Part shown: positions 1 through 7,485 of the stretch, in pieces
How positions within the stretch are numbered: position 1 is the first letter of the stretch
Layout: every line of letters begins with the position of its first letter
NCBI GenBank assembly: GCA_028285525.1
Contig: JANQOZ010000031.1
Location: 1 to 64,000 of the forward strand
Direction: 5' to 3'
DNA: 64,000 nt
From: Lysobacterales bacterium
Lineage (GTDB): Bacteria; Pseudomonadota; Gammaproteobacteria; Xanthomonadales; SZUA-38
Translations under genes and position numbers: made by a program
The notes under the pieces: model-generated
Told to the model about the DNA's origin: nothing
Database searches by the model: none
What the model saw: the letters and a program-made list of their open reading frames with translations, nothing else

Positions 1-366
1 GGGCTTACCTTCAAAATGACGCCGTCACTCATCGAGCTGCCGTACCTCGGGCGTCATCCGCTGGGTTTCGACAACCAGCTGCAAAGCCTGATTACGGCGC
101 TGCTGGACCTGCCGAACTGGCACTTGTTCTGGCTCTTCGGGCTCCCCGCGGTTGTCTGGACGGCGTGGCGCACCCGGAACTCCGCCGAGGGGCGCGGGCT
201 GAGCACGATCATGCTGCTCGGGCTGGGTTTTCTACTTGCGCTTTTCTTCTTCACGCAGGCGGCGGTCTGGGCCGAGTCCATGACCGCGTCCAACCGGCTC
301 GCCCTGCACCTGGCGCCAGCTATCGGGCTCTGGGCATGGGTGCTGCTGGGGCGTCAGCACAGCTGA
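1..366 (+). CDS. C-terminal fragment of an integral membrane protein, probably a lipid-linked-sugar glycosyltransferase
   Basis: The reading frame is open to the left edge, so only the last 120 or so residues are present. Two clear hydrophobic segments are visible (around LFWLFGLPAVVWTAW and LLGLGFLLALFFFTQAAVW), with a short soluble stretch and a final hydrophobic HLAPAIGLWAWVLLG. Such an end is typical of multi-spanning GT39/GT83-like glycosyltransferases or of polymer-processing membrane proteins, but no catalytic motif lies in the visible part, so the assignment is inference. Its stop overlaps by 13 bases the 3' end of the convergent GT4 gene. The neighbouring genes are glycosyltransferases, which fits a role in surface glycan assembly. 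Confidence 0.6.
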   Translation, partial: GLTFKMTPSLIELPYLGRHPLGFDNQLQSLITALLDLPNWHLFWLFGLPAVVWTAWRTRNSAEGRGLSTIMLLGLGFLLALFFFTQAAVWAESMTASNRLALHLAPAIGLWAWVLLGRQHS

Positions 367-1469
367 CGGTACAGACGCGTCAGGCTCTCGGCCGTTTGGT
401 CGATGTGAAAATGGGGGAAGTTTGCGCGCGCCTGGTTTCGGCAGCGTTCGCGAAGCTCGACGTTGCTGCTGATCTCCCGCAGCCGCTCGATCAGCGAGGG
501 GACGTCATCCGGTTCGGCGAGCAGCCCATGGCCGCCGCGATTGACCACATACGGCACGCCGGATCCGGGCAGGTTGGTGGCGATTACCGGGGTTCCCAGG
601 GCCATCGCTTCCACCAGCACGATCCCGAAAGCTTCGGTCCGCTCGATGGAGGGCAGACAAAGGCAGTCGGCTTCGGCGATGACGCTGTTGCGCAGCGCGT
701 CATCCGCATCGTGGATCATCTGAACACGCTCCTGAAGGCCCCAGGCAGCAACCAGCTTCTCCAGCCGGCTTCGCTCCTGGCCGTCGCCGACCAGCAGCAG
801 GCTGGACTCGGGAATCGACCTTATTGCCTCGAGTAGACGGTCAAAGCCTTTGTAGTAGGTCAGTCTGCCGACGGCCGCCACCTTGAATCGACCTGGAGGC
901 CACGTAACGGATTTCCTGATCTTCAACCTGGCTGGGTTTATCCCGTAGGGGATCACGTCTAAACGTCGCGGGTCGATCGAATCAAGTACCGGGCTGCTTG
1001 ATGCGTAAGCCTGGCTTGCGGCAATGATTTTGGACGATCTCTTCATGACCATCGATTCGAACACCCGGTATATCGGATAAGCGACTTGAAGCCTGCGCTG
1101 ATAGGCAGAAGCGACGACATCGGAATGCCAGCTGACCACCCAGGGTATCCGACGGGCAGCTGGGATCGCCAGCAACAGGAAAGTCGCTGGGTTAGGCATA
1201 TGAAGGTGAAGCACCTGCGGCTTAAATTGTCTTAGCTGCCGGACGGCCGCCGGCGCAAAACCTGGCGCGATCGGCGTAAAGAGCCATTCCCCGTGCGATT
1301 TGACCCCAGTGAGGTCAGCTTTCTCGGGAACGGGGATATCGCGCTTCTGATGAACAAGCATGGCGCAACGCACGTCCGAGCCCGCAAAGGCCTCAAACAG
1401 GTCGCCGCAAAAAGTTTCGATGCCGCCGGGCACCGGCGGAAAATACTTCCCGACGTGAAGAACCCGCAA
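354..1469 (-). CDS. Glycosyltransferase family 4 (GT-B fold)
   Basis: The 371-residue product starts at a TTG with RVLHVGKYFPPVPGG, the glycine-rich N-terminal loop of GT4 enzymes that contacts the acceptor. The C-terminal half carries AAVGRLTYYKGFDRLL and the EX7E-type nucleotide-sugar motif within TEAFGIVLVEAMALGTPV. It should transfer a sugar from a nucleotide donor to a growing lipid-linked glycan at the inner face of the membrane. It is the last gene of a minus-strand set with the DUF2304 and GT2 genes, 11 bases after the former. Donor and acceptor cannot be read from sequence. Confidence 0.9.
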   Translation of the reverse strand: MRVLHVGKYFPPVPGGIETFCGDLFEAFAGSDVRCAMLVHQKRDIPVPEKADLTGVKSHGEWLFTPIAPGFAPAAVRQLRQFKPQVLHLHMPNPATFLLLAIPAARRIPWVVSWHSDVVASAYQRRLQVAYPIYRVFESMVMKRSSKIIAASQAYASSSPVLDSIDPRRLDVIPYGINPARLKIRKSVTWPPGRFKVAAVGRLTYYKGFDRLLEAIRSIPESSLLLVGDGQERSRLEKLVAAWGLQERVQMIHDADDALRNSVIAEADCLCLPSIERTEAFGIVLVEAMALGTPVIATNLPGSGVPYVVNRGGHGLLAEPDDVPSLIERLREISSNVELRERCRNQARANFPHFHIDQTAESLTRLYRQLC

Positions 1470-1480
1470 CGCCGACGCTG

Positions 1481-1870
1481 CTAGCGGCCGCTGGCGCGGC
1501 GGCTCTCACCGCCGCGGTCTGCCTCGATCTCGGCCTGTAGCCGCAGGTTTTCTTCGGCCAGGATCGCCATCTTTTGTCCCAGGCGGCGGATACGCCGCTC
1601 GTGCCGCGATGACTCGATGTCCGACTTGAGCATTTTCAGCAGCAGCATCCCGATCGCCAGAGAAAACAGGAGGTTTGGCGGGTAGGAAACACCGGTGTAG
1701 CCGGCGATCAGGTCGATGGTGCGAGGAAACAGGCCCAACACGATGGTAATCCCGGCGACCACAAGCCACCACAGAGCATAGGGGCCATGGAGGTGGTCGC
1801 GCCGGACCAGGTAGAGGATCGCGCCGGCTAGCAAGATCCCAACAAACGATGTGGTTACCTGGTAGCTCAC
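1481..1870 (-). CDS. DUF2304 family membrane protein
   Basis: This is a 129-residue protein with three hydrophobic segments (near residues 5-22, 32-48 and 64-80) and a basic, coiled-coil-prone tail rich in Arg, Glu and Gln (about 85-125). The layout matches DUF2304 proteins, which nearly always sit next to a dolichol-phosphate-mannose-type GT2 gene, as here. The GTG start overlaps the stop of the upstream GT2 gene by four bases, indicating translational coupling. The biochemical role is unknown; helping the GT2 enzyme or moving its lipid-linked product across the membrane is a reasonable inference from gene pairing only. Confidence 0.8.
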   Translation of the reverse strand: MSYQVTTSFVGILLAGAILYLVRRDHLHGPYALWWLVVAGITIVLGLFPRTIDLIAGYTGVSYPPNLLFSLAIGMLLLKMLKSDIESSRHERRIRRLGQKMAILAEENLRLQAEIEADRGGESRRASGR

Positions 1871-2619
1871 GCTGCCTCCGCCTTACGCCGGCGCCGCGGC
1901 CCCAGGCGGGACACGCACAGCACCGAGGTTTGCATCATGTATTGAGCAACAACGAACCAGGAGCTGAAAACCCTTGAATGACCGGCTTTTCTCGCGGACA
2001 TCGTGACCGGAACTTCTTCGATGGAGATGCCCTGACGCTGCAGCAGCATGAGTACGCCGATATCCTGGTAGTCCAGCAGACTGGCATACCGGCGACCGAG
2101 CACCTTGATGGCCCGGAGGTTATAGGCCCGCAGCCCGGAGGTGAAGTCGCGGATAGAGAGACGCGTCAGCAGGCGGAAGTAAGCCCAGGCAACGCGCTTC
2201 GCGGCGCTCAGGCGGTGAGGGCAGGCGCCGACGGCCACGTCCGTCCGTCCGCTGACGATCGCCTGCAGAATCTTATTGACCGAGCGGGCGTGATGCTGAC
2301 CGTCGGCGTCCATCGTCACCACATATCGATAGCCATGTTGCAGCGCATAGCGCAGCCCGGCCTGAGTGGCGCACCAGGCTCCCATGGAAAACGGCAGCTT
2401 GAGAACGGCAGCGCCGGCCGTCGCGGCAACGGCGCCGGTGCGATCGGTGCTGGCGTCATCGACCACCACCACACAGCAGCGGTGGCGGCTGCGGATGTCG
2501 CTGACAACCGTGCCGACGGTTCGCTCCTCGTTGCGGGCGGGTATAACAACCAGAAAGTCCGAACGGTTTTGCCGATCCGGCAAAGCGATAACATCCCCCC
2601 GTGCGGGTTGTGACGTCAT
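1867..2619 (-). CDS. Glycosyltransferase family 2 (polyprenyl-phosphate sugar transferase type)
   Basis: The 250-residue product has the GT-A hallmarks VVIPARNEERTVG near the N terminus, VVVVDDASTDRT, and the metal-binding DADGQ motif. This is the pattern of DPM1-like enzymes that load a sugar onto polyprenyl phosphate. A longer frame begins at a TTG at 2631, but the ATG at 2619 is preferred because a GGGGA ribosome site lies just upstream. There is no obvious membrane helix at the C terminus; the coupled DUF2304 protein may provide the membrane part. It is the first gene of a three-gene minus-strand operon whose promoter must lie in 2620-2846. Confidence 0.88.
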   Translation of the reverse strand: MTSQPARGDVIALPDRQNRSDFLVVIPARNEERTVGTVVSDIRSRHRCCVVVVDDASTDRTGAVAATAGAAVLKLPFSMGAWCATQAGLRYALQHGYRYVVTMDADGQHHARSVNKILQAIVSGRTDVAVGACPHRLSAAKRVAWAYFRLLTRLSIRDFTSGLRAYNLRAIKVLGRRYASLLDYQDIGVLMLLQRQGISIEEVPVTMSARKAGHSRVFSSWFVVAQYMMQTSVLCVSRLGPRRRRKAEAA

Positions 2620-2846
2620 CAAAGTCCCCAAAATGCAGCTTTGTAACTGTGGATTTTACCATTGGTCTTCACGTTTTATCGATTTTTTCCGACATTTTTC
2701 CGCTGGCGCCAAAAAAAGTGCACTTTTTTGATGTTGGCTGACGCTTTTTCTGTTTCTTATCCGCTTCTACCTAATGAGAACGCTGCTTCCGAGCAGCCAC
2801 AGTTGGGAAAAGATCACCCATTGATCACTTAGGAGAGGGTTATTCC
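2620..2846. other. Divergent intergenic region between the GT2 operon and the dockerin-like gene
   Basis: This AT-rich stretch in a GC-rich neighbourhood separates two divergent transcription units. It contains an 18-base perfect palindrome (2712-2729) and a strong Shine-Dalgarno sequence AGGAGAG at 2831-2837 for the gene at 2847. No convincing sigma-70 -35/-10 pair could be fixed by eye for either direction. Confidence 0.6.
2712..2729. promoter_or_regulatory. Perfect 18-bp palindrome, candidate operator
   Basis: The sequence AAAAAAGTGCACTTTTTT reads the same on both strands. It lies about 90 bases from the GT2 start and 118 bases from the dockerin-like gene start, so a dimeric regulator bound here could act on both units. 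Alternatively, the transcript could form a short A/U-rich hairpin. Which regulator would bind is unknown. Confidence 0.45.
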
Positions 2847-3629
2847 ATGAAAAAGTTAGCAACAAGCATTGCTGCACTCGGCCTGCTCGCCGGCGGTTCT
2901 GTCGCCAGCGCCTGCACCTTGAGCGCCTGGTCGTCTACGAGCGGCACTGCGCCAGAAGTTGGGGGCCCGGGCGACACCGTCGAACTAGCACGCTACTCTG
3001 GCATTTGCTCAATGCAGTCTGACGGCGCGGAGTTTGTCCAGGACAACTCGCCGGCCGCTGAAGGTGCGTTGATCGCCCGATTTTATTTCCTCGCTTCGGG
3101 CACCGGCGATGCCACCATTTACGAGGCGTTTTCTGACGAAGGTGGAGCAACCTCGGTTTTCGCCATCTCCGCGGATGGTGCGAACGTTACGGTAACGCCT
3201 GCCTCTGGCACCGCCGCTTCAGCGCCGATGCGGGCGGGCTGGAATTCAGTGGAGGTTAGCTGGACCGGCGGCGGCGGGATCAGCCTCTGGGTGAACAGCG
3301 ACTCTACGACTGCCGCTGCAGATGCAACGGGTACCGATACCGGTAGTGCCACCATCGACGCCATCCAGCTGGGTACGGTTGACGGTCTCGGAGGCTTCAC
3401 CTCTGTGAACTTCGACCAGTACGAGTCTCGCCGGACCACGGCAATCGGGCGGGAAATTCCTGGCGATGCAACTGGCGACGGTGGCGCGCTGAATATTTTC
3501 GACGCCATTGGCATTATTCAAGAAGTGGTTAACGGCACCGCTCAAGTGGGGCAGCCAGATTGCACAGAAGACGGTGCGATCAACATTTTTGACGCGATCT
3601 GCGTCATTCAGGCCGTCGTCAACGGTTAA
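2847..3629 (+). CDS. Secreted protein with C-terminal type I dockerin-like repeat pair
   Basis: The 260-residue product has a signal peptide (MKKLATSIAALGLLAGGSVASA, cleavage near residue 22). A Ser/Thr/Gly-rich middle of about 180 residues resembles a beta-sandwich of the LamG or jelly-roll type, though this is uncertain. The C terminus holds two related 23-24 residue repeats (207-230 and 238-260). The second has the canonical Ca-loop spacing DCTEDGAINIFD followed by a helix ICVIQAVVNG. The first, DATGDGGALNIFD, has one extra Gly in the loop. Duplicated loops of this type define dockerins, which bind cohesin domains. The next gene, 23 bases downstream, encodes a cohesin-like domain. A strong AGGAGAG ribosome site supports the start. 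Confidence 0.8.
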   Translation: MKKLATSIAALGLLAGGSVASACTLSAWSSTSGTAPEVGGPGDTVELARYSGICSMQSDGAEFVQDNSPAAEGALIARFYFLASGTGDATIYEAFSDEGGATSVFAISADGANVTVTPASGTAASAPMRAGWNSVEVSWTGGGGISLWVNSDSTTAAADATGTDTGSATIDAIQLGTVDGLGGFTSVNFDQYESRRTTAIGREIPGDATGDGGALNIFDAIGIIQEVVNGTAQVGQPDCTEDGAINIFDAICVIQAVVNG

Positions 3630-3652
3630 TCTAGGCTCAGGAGTTTAGTAAC

Positions 3653-4117
3653 ATGAACATGAAAAAGATTTCTCTGGCACTGATCCTCGGAGCCACTATC
3701 GGGACGTCCGCATTTGCCGCACCCTCGTCTGATCTCGTGGTCACCCAGTTGGCTGCTGGCAGCACTACGTCATTCGAATTCGACTTTTTGAATGACGCAT
3801 CAGCGACAGCGCTGCAGTTCGAACTGAAGCTTGGACAGGGCGTAAAAATTGAAACTGGAAACTGTATTGCGGGCCTACCAACGTCACACACCGGCGCATG
3901 TAATGCGTCAAATGGTGTGCTGAAAGTAGCGATCTTCAGTCCGACCAACGCTCCGCTGACCAGCGGGTCGATCGGCAGCGTAACGGTCTCCGGTTTCGAC
4001 GTTTCGAAGAGGGCTGAGGTATCCGGTTTGTTGGTGGGGAACGCAGACGGGCAGCCGGTTACGTCTAACGCCATTCTTGACGGCGGTGCTTCCCTTAAGG
4101 AAAATTTCGAGAAATAG
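3653..4117 (+). CDS. Secreted single-domain cohesin-like protein
   Basis: The 154-residue product has a signal peptide (MNMKKISLALILGATIGTSAFA, cleavage near 22) and one domain of about 125 residues. The order TSFEFDFLNDASATALQFELKL, then NGVLKVAIFSPTNAPLTSG, then SIGSVTVSG, and finally EVSGLLVGNADGQPV follows the strand pattern of cohesin or cohesin-like domains. In these, a buried central strand is followed by a small-residue turn and a late D-A-D-G-like strand. C71 and C83 may form a disulfide. The protein has no visible anchor, so it would be free in the periplasm or outside unless bound by a partner. An AGGAG ribosome site at 3639-3643 supports the start. The fold assignment is by pattern and should be tested. 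Confidence 0.6.
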   Translation: MNMKKISLALILGATIGTSAFAAPSSDLVVTQLAAGSTTSFEFDFLNDASATALQFELKLGQGVKIETGNCIAGLPTSHTGACNASNGVLKVAIFSPTNAPLTSGSIGSVTVSGFDVSKRAEVSGLLVGNADGQPVTSNAILDGGASLKENFEK

Positions 4118-4155
4118 TTCTTTAGTGCTCGAAAAATAAGGGTTTTGAGTGTTAT

Positions 4156-4183
4156 GATGCTGAGGTCGGGAGGCCTCAGCATC
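4156..4183 (+). terminator. Perfect 10-bp hairpin without a T-tract after the cohesin-like gene
   Basis: GATGCTGAGG and CCTCAGCATC form a perfect stem with an 8-base loop. The following bases are not T-rich, so it is not a classical intrinsic terminator. It could stabilise the upstream mRNA 3' end or attenuate transcription into the IPTL-CTERM gene 45 bases on. Confidence 0.5.
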
Positions 4184-4227
4184 GTGCTGCTCCGCCCTTC
4201 TTAGTTTAAATTTGGGGTGATTAGAAA

Positions 4228-5475
4228 ATGAATACTAAGTTTATCGGACGTCTGGGCTGTGTGGCACTCGCGCTCTGTGCCTCCACAGCCTTCAGCCAGC
4301 CCGCACTTCAGTGCGGCACGGCGAATATCGCACCAGGTGCTAGCGGAAGCGTCTCCTGCGACTACCTGGGGACGGGATCAACGGTCGTCGGGGGGCAGGT
4401 CACGTTGACCATTGCAAGCGCCGATGTCACCGTTGATTCCTATACGTGTGCCAACGGTTTTACCTGCCCAGCGTCAGGCAGCCCAGCTAACATTATCTTC
4501 GCTGATTTTGGTCTGCAGGAATTTCAGGACACTGCAAACGCTATCCAGGTGAATGTAACTGTCGCCGGGGGAGCGATGGCGCCTCAGGATGTACCAGTTG
4601 CGATCAGCGGCGAACAGTACGCTGATGCGGCTAACGCGCCTGTCGCAGCAAGCGGCAGCCAGGACGGCAACATTCGGATCCAGGACGGGCCTGGTCCAGG
4701 CATTCTCAACGTGCAGCCAGCGGCTCTCGGGCTTGGTGCTGACGTGAACGCACCTGCCGGAACGGGCGTGATTACCATCTCGAACGACGGCGCCATGGGC
4801 GATGCGACGATCAACCCGACCTGTTCACTCAGCGCGCTTTCCGGTGGCGCCGCGGCAACGACGTCTATCAACGTTACCGCAGCCCCGGCCTCTCTGGCGC
4901 CCGGAGCCAGCGGCACGGTCACGGCGAGCTGCTCGGGTACGGCCGTTGGCCAGGCGACAGCTGACTACACCTGTAGCGCTGGCGCAGCGGTTGTCACCAA
5001 TGCGACGACCGCCATAACCTGCGACATCGCCGTGGGCACGCCTAACCCGAATCCCGCGGCAGGGACCACTACGTCCATCAATGTTGGGCCGGTTACCCGA
5101 GGTAATTCGGGAGTGGGTGCCCTGACGTTCACTGAGACCAACAACTCCGGCGGTTCGTATGATGTATCTTGTGTACTGACCGACGACGGTATGGGCGCCT
5201 TCGCGATCACCAGTGCAGCGACGGCGACTGTGAATGCTGCGACGCCGTTTACGTTTGCCGTTAGCGGCACGTCAACGGTGACCGACCCACAGCCTACGGG
5301 GCTTGCCACCTGCACCTACAGCGGTGACGCCACCGGCACGGTCACGATCAACCTCGGTATCGCCCTGGTGCCGGAGATTGTTCCGACCATGACGGAGTGG
5401 GGTCTGATTCTGCTGACCTTGGCCCTGGTTGGCTTTGGTGCCTTCCAGCTGCGTCGGCGGGCTCCGCTGGCGTAA
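4228..5475 (+). CDS. IPTL-CTERM sorted surface protein
   Basis: The 415-residue product has a signal peptide (cleavage after AFSQ, about residue 24) and a long, low-complexity extracellular part rich in Gly, Ala, Thr and Ser with paired cysteines. At least two beta-sandwich-like repeats are visible. The C terminus is the tripartite sorting signal VPTMTEWG (385-392), a hydrophobic helix (393-408) and an RRR cluster (409-411). This matches the IPTLxxWG-CTERM signal handled by exosortase H-type enzymes, with VPTM in place of IPTL. The sortase gene is not in the window. Such proteins are thought to be processed at the membrane and linked to the cell surface. It is followed by a strong terminator. 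Confidence 0.85.
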   Translation: MNTKFIGRLGCVALALCASTAFSQPALQCGTANIAPGASGSVSCDYLGTGSTVVGGQVTLTIASADVTVDSYTCANGFTCPASGSPANIIFADFGLQEFQDTANAIQVNVTVAGGAMAPQDVPVAISGEQYADAANAPVAASGSQDGNIRIQDGPGPGILNVQPAALGLGADVNAPAGTGVITISNDGAMGDATINPTCSLSALSGGAAATTSINVTAAPASLAPGASGTVTASCSGTAVGQATADYTCSAGAAVVTNATTAITCDIAVGTPNPNPAAGTTTSINVGPVTRGNSGVGALTFTETNNSGGSYDVSCVLTDDGMGAFAITSAATATVNAATPFTFAVSGTSTVTDPQPTGLATCTYSGDATGTVTINLGIALVPEIVPTMTEWGLILLTLALVGFGAFQLRRRAPLA

Positions 5476-5493
5476 GCCAAAGCAACACCTAAG

Positions 5494-5522
5494 AAAGCCG
5501 GGGCTTGCCCCGGCTTTTTTTT
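5494..5522 (+). terminator. Intrinsic terminator of the IPTL-CTERM gene
   Basis: AAAGCCGGGGC and GCCCCGGCTTT form a perfect stem around a TT loop, followed by a run of eight T. It lies 19 bases after the stop codon at 5475. Confidence 0.92.
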
Positions 5523-5625
5523 GCCAACGATTTGGGTATCTTGGACTTCTTACGCAGAAAAGCCGGGCGTCAGCCGGCGAAGATCCTCGGCTTGAGGCCA
5601 AGCAGCGGGTTCCGTCGAGAGGGTT

Positions 5626-6339
5626 CTAACCCGGAAAGGGTACGAGGCGGTCGTCAACAGCGACATGAACGTGCTCAGGCTTGTACCAGTCACCGAGCAC
5701 AATTCGTCTGGCCGGTAGGTCATTCACGGTCAGGGTATGGTCTGCCGGCCGATGCGTATGGCCATGGATCATTTGCTGCACGCCCGCGGCAGCCATGCAT
5801 GACGCCACCGCCTCAGCGTTGACGTCCATGATTTCTTCGGCCGCCGTGCCGACGTGGCGCTGGGACTCACCTCTCGCCTCTTTTGCCATCCCCAGCCGTT
5901 GTTCGACGGTTTGGCTAAGCACAGCCTGCTGCCACTGCGGATCACGCACTTTGGCGCGAATCGCCTGGTAGACGTGGTCATCGGTACAGAGGTGGTCGCC
6001 ATGGCTCAGCAGGGTGGGGGTGTCGTTGATCACAATCACGGTCGGGTCAGCCAGGATTGTCATGCCGCAACTTTTCGCAAAGTGCTCGCCTAGCAGAAAG
6101 TCCCGGTTGCCCGCCATAAAAAACACTCGGACGCCTGAGTCGGCAAGGTCTTTCAGCAGGGTTGCGGTGGCCTCTGCCGCGGGCGGCAGGTAGTCGTCAC
6201 CGATCCAGTATTCAAACAGATCGCCAAGGATATAGAGCTCCGCGAGGCCGCTGCGATACCGGTCTAGACACGCTCGGAACGGATGCAGCGACTGCGCGTT
6301 GTTGGGGTCGAGGTGGAGGTCTGAAACGAACAGCTTCAC
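5626..6339 (-). CDS. lpxH: UDP-2,3-diacylglucosamine diphosphatase
   Basis: The 237-residue protein hydrolyses UDP-2,3-diacylglucosamine to lipid X and UMP in lipid A synthesis at the cytoplasmic membrane. Metallophosphoesterase motifs appear in order: SDLHLD at the N terminus, GDLFEYWIGDD, GNRDFLLG, LSHGDH and HGHTHRP. Length matches LpxH. It starts at GTG six bases after the cyclophilin gene, and the cyclophilin-lpxH pair is common in gammaproteobacteria (ppiB-lpxH in E. coli). Confidence 0.95.
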   Translation of the reverse strand: MKLFVSDLHLDPNNAQSLHPFRACLDRYRSGLAELYILGDLFEYWIGDDYLPPAAEATATLLKDLADSGVRVFFMAGNRDFLLGEHFAKSCGMTILADPTVIVINDTPTLLSHGDHLCTDDHVYQAIRAKVRDPQWQQAVLSQTVEQRLGMAKEARGESQRHVGTAAEEIMDVNAEAVASCMAAAGVQQMIHGHTHRPADHTLTVNDLPARRIVLGDWYKPEHVHVAVDDRLVPFPG

Positions 6340-6345
6340 CGGGTG

Positions 6346-7002
6346 TTACTGATCCCCTGACGCGGCCTCAGGCACCGCCTCTGGCGCGGGTGTGGCCGGC
6401 GCGGCAACCTTTTGGGCCTTGAGCACAACAATCGATTCACGGGGCACGTCCCTGGGAAACGGACCACCGGGGCCGGTTTCAACCGCCCGCATCGCTTCGA
6501 TGACGTCCATGCCGGCCACGACACGGCCAAAAACCGCGTACCCCCAGGCACGGGAGTTGGTTTTGCCGGTGTGGTTCAAGGCGAGATTGTCGGCAACGTT
6601 GATGTAGAACTGCGAGGTGGCGGAGTGCGGATCAGCGGTGCGTGCCATCGCCAGGGTGCCTTTGACGTTAGGCTCCATGTTGTCCGCCTCGTTGGTGATC
6701 GGCTCTCGGGTCGGCTTCTTCGTGAACTCAGCGGTATAGCCGCCGCCCTGGATCACGAACGACCCAATAATGCGGTGGAAAACCGTTCCGTCATAGAACC
6801 CGTCTTCGACGTACGCGAGGAAGTTCTCAACGCTGATCGGCGCTTTCTCGGGTAGCAGCTCCACCACAAACGCACCCATGGAGGTATCGAATTCAACAAA
6901 CGTTGCGGCGGATGGGGTTTCGCCGGCTGCCGTCTCGGCCCCTTCCTGGGCCAGAACCGGTGTGCAGCTGAGGGCCGTTGCCAGCATGATGGTTCGAAAC
7001 AT
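6346..7002 (-). CDS. Cyclophilin-type peptidyl-prolyl cis-trans isomerase, exported
   Basis: The start is placed at the ATG at 7002, because this gives a clean signal peptide (MFRTIMLATALSCTPVLAQ) preceded by GGGAGC; the frame could begin at 7053 but then lacks an export signal. The 218-residue protein has the cyclophilin core YDGTVFHRIIGSFVIQGGG, with the conserved FHR catalytic motif, and ATSQFYINVADN. The C terminus is an Ala/Pro tail. Its place beside lpxH is that of cytoplasmic PpiB, yet the signal peptide makes it a periplasmic, PpiA-like enzyme. Confidence 0.92.
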   Translation of the reverse strand: MFRTIMLATALSCTPVLAQEGAETAAGETPSAATFVEFDTSMGAFVVELLPEKAPISVENFLAYVEDGFYDGTVFHRIIGSFVIQGGGYTAEFTKKPTREPITNEADNMEPNVKGTLAMARTADPHSATSQFYINVADNLALNHTGKTNSRAWGYAVFGRVVAGMDVIEAMRAVETGPGGPFPRDVPRESIVVLKAQKVAAPATPAPEAVPEAASGDQ

Positions 7003-7485
7003 GTCCTGCTCCCACAATGAACAACGCCAGTCTACCCAAAAGCGCAACGTCAAACACCTGATAAGCGACTGTTCCCAGGATCCGTTGGCGGCTATTGGGC
7101 GGTGTGCTGCGTGCCTTGGTCCGACGTTTTTCCCTGGAAAAGGTGTTCAGAGCCGTCTCCTGCGGCATCGACGCTGTCAAGACTGATTTGTGGGCCGAAT
7201 GTTCAAAAAAACTGCACTGGGCACCGCTAAGGCATGATCAAAAATACCCCTTGCCAGGGGCGAATATGATAAAATCTCGTGAACTGAAGGCTTACAGTGG
7301 CGCTGAGTGGGAGACGCCCTGTTTGGACCCAAAGCAGAATGCCCGTCGGGTTGTCGCAACCGATGCGTTGTTGGCTTCTGCCGGGAGCATCCAGACATCC
7401 GTCTATTCTGCCAGACCGGCATGTTTTCGCAGCCCGCACGGCCGCGGATCCCCCAGCCACTCGACGATAAGAAAAGGTCACCTCT
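7003..7485. other. 483-bp region upstream of gyrA without a supported gene
   Basis: The region separates the divergent cyclophilin and gyrA genes. A -10-like TATGAT lies at 7265-7270 in an AT-rich patch on the plus strand, but no matching -35 at 16-18 bases was found. An open frame of 132 codons (7095-7493) runs into gyrA in another frame and has no family resemblance. A gyrA promoter and leader are expected here. Confidence 0.6.

Noticed and set aside
2734-2763. Sigma-54 or sigma-70 promoter at TTGGCT upstream of the dockerin-like gene
   Set aside because: No GC at the sigma-54 distance, and TTATCC at the sigma-70 distance is a poor -10; not enough for a call.
7242-7279. Complete sigma-70 promoter for gyrA using TTGCCA at 7251-7256
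   Set aside because: The TATGAT box is only eight bases downstream, and no good -10 lies 16-18 bases from TTGCCA.
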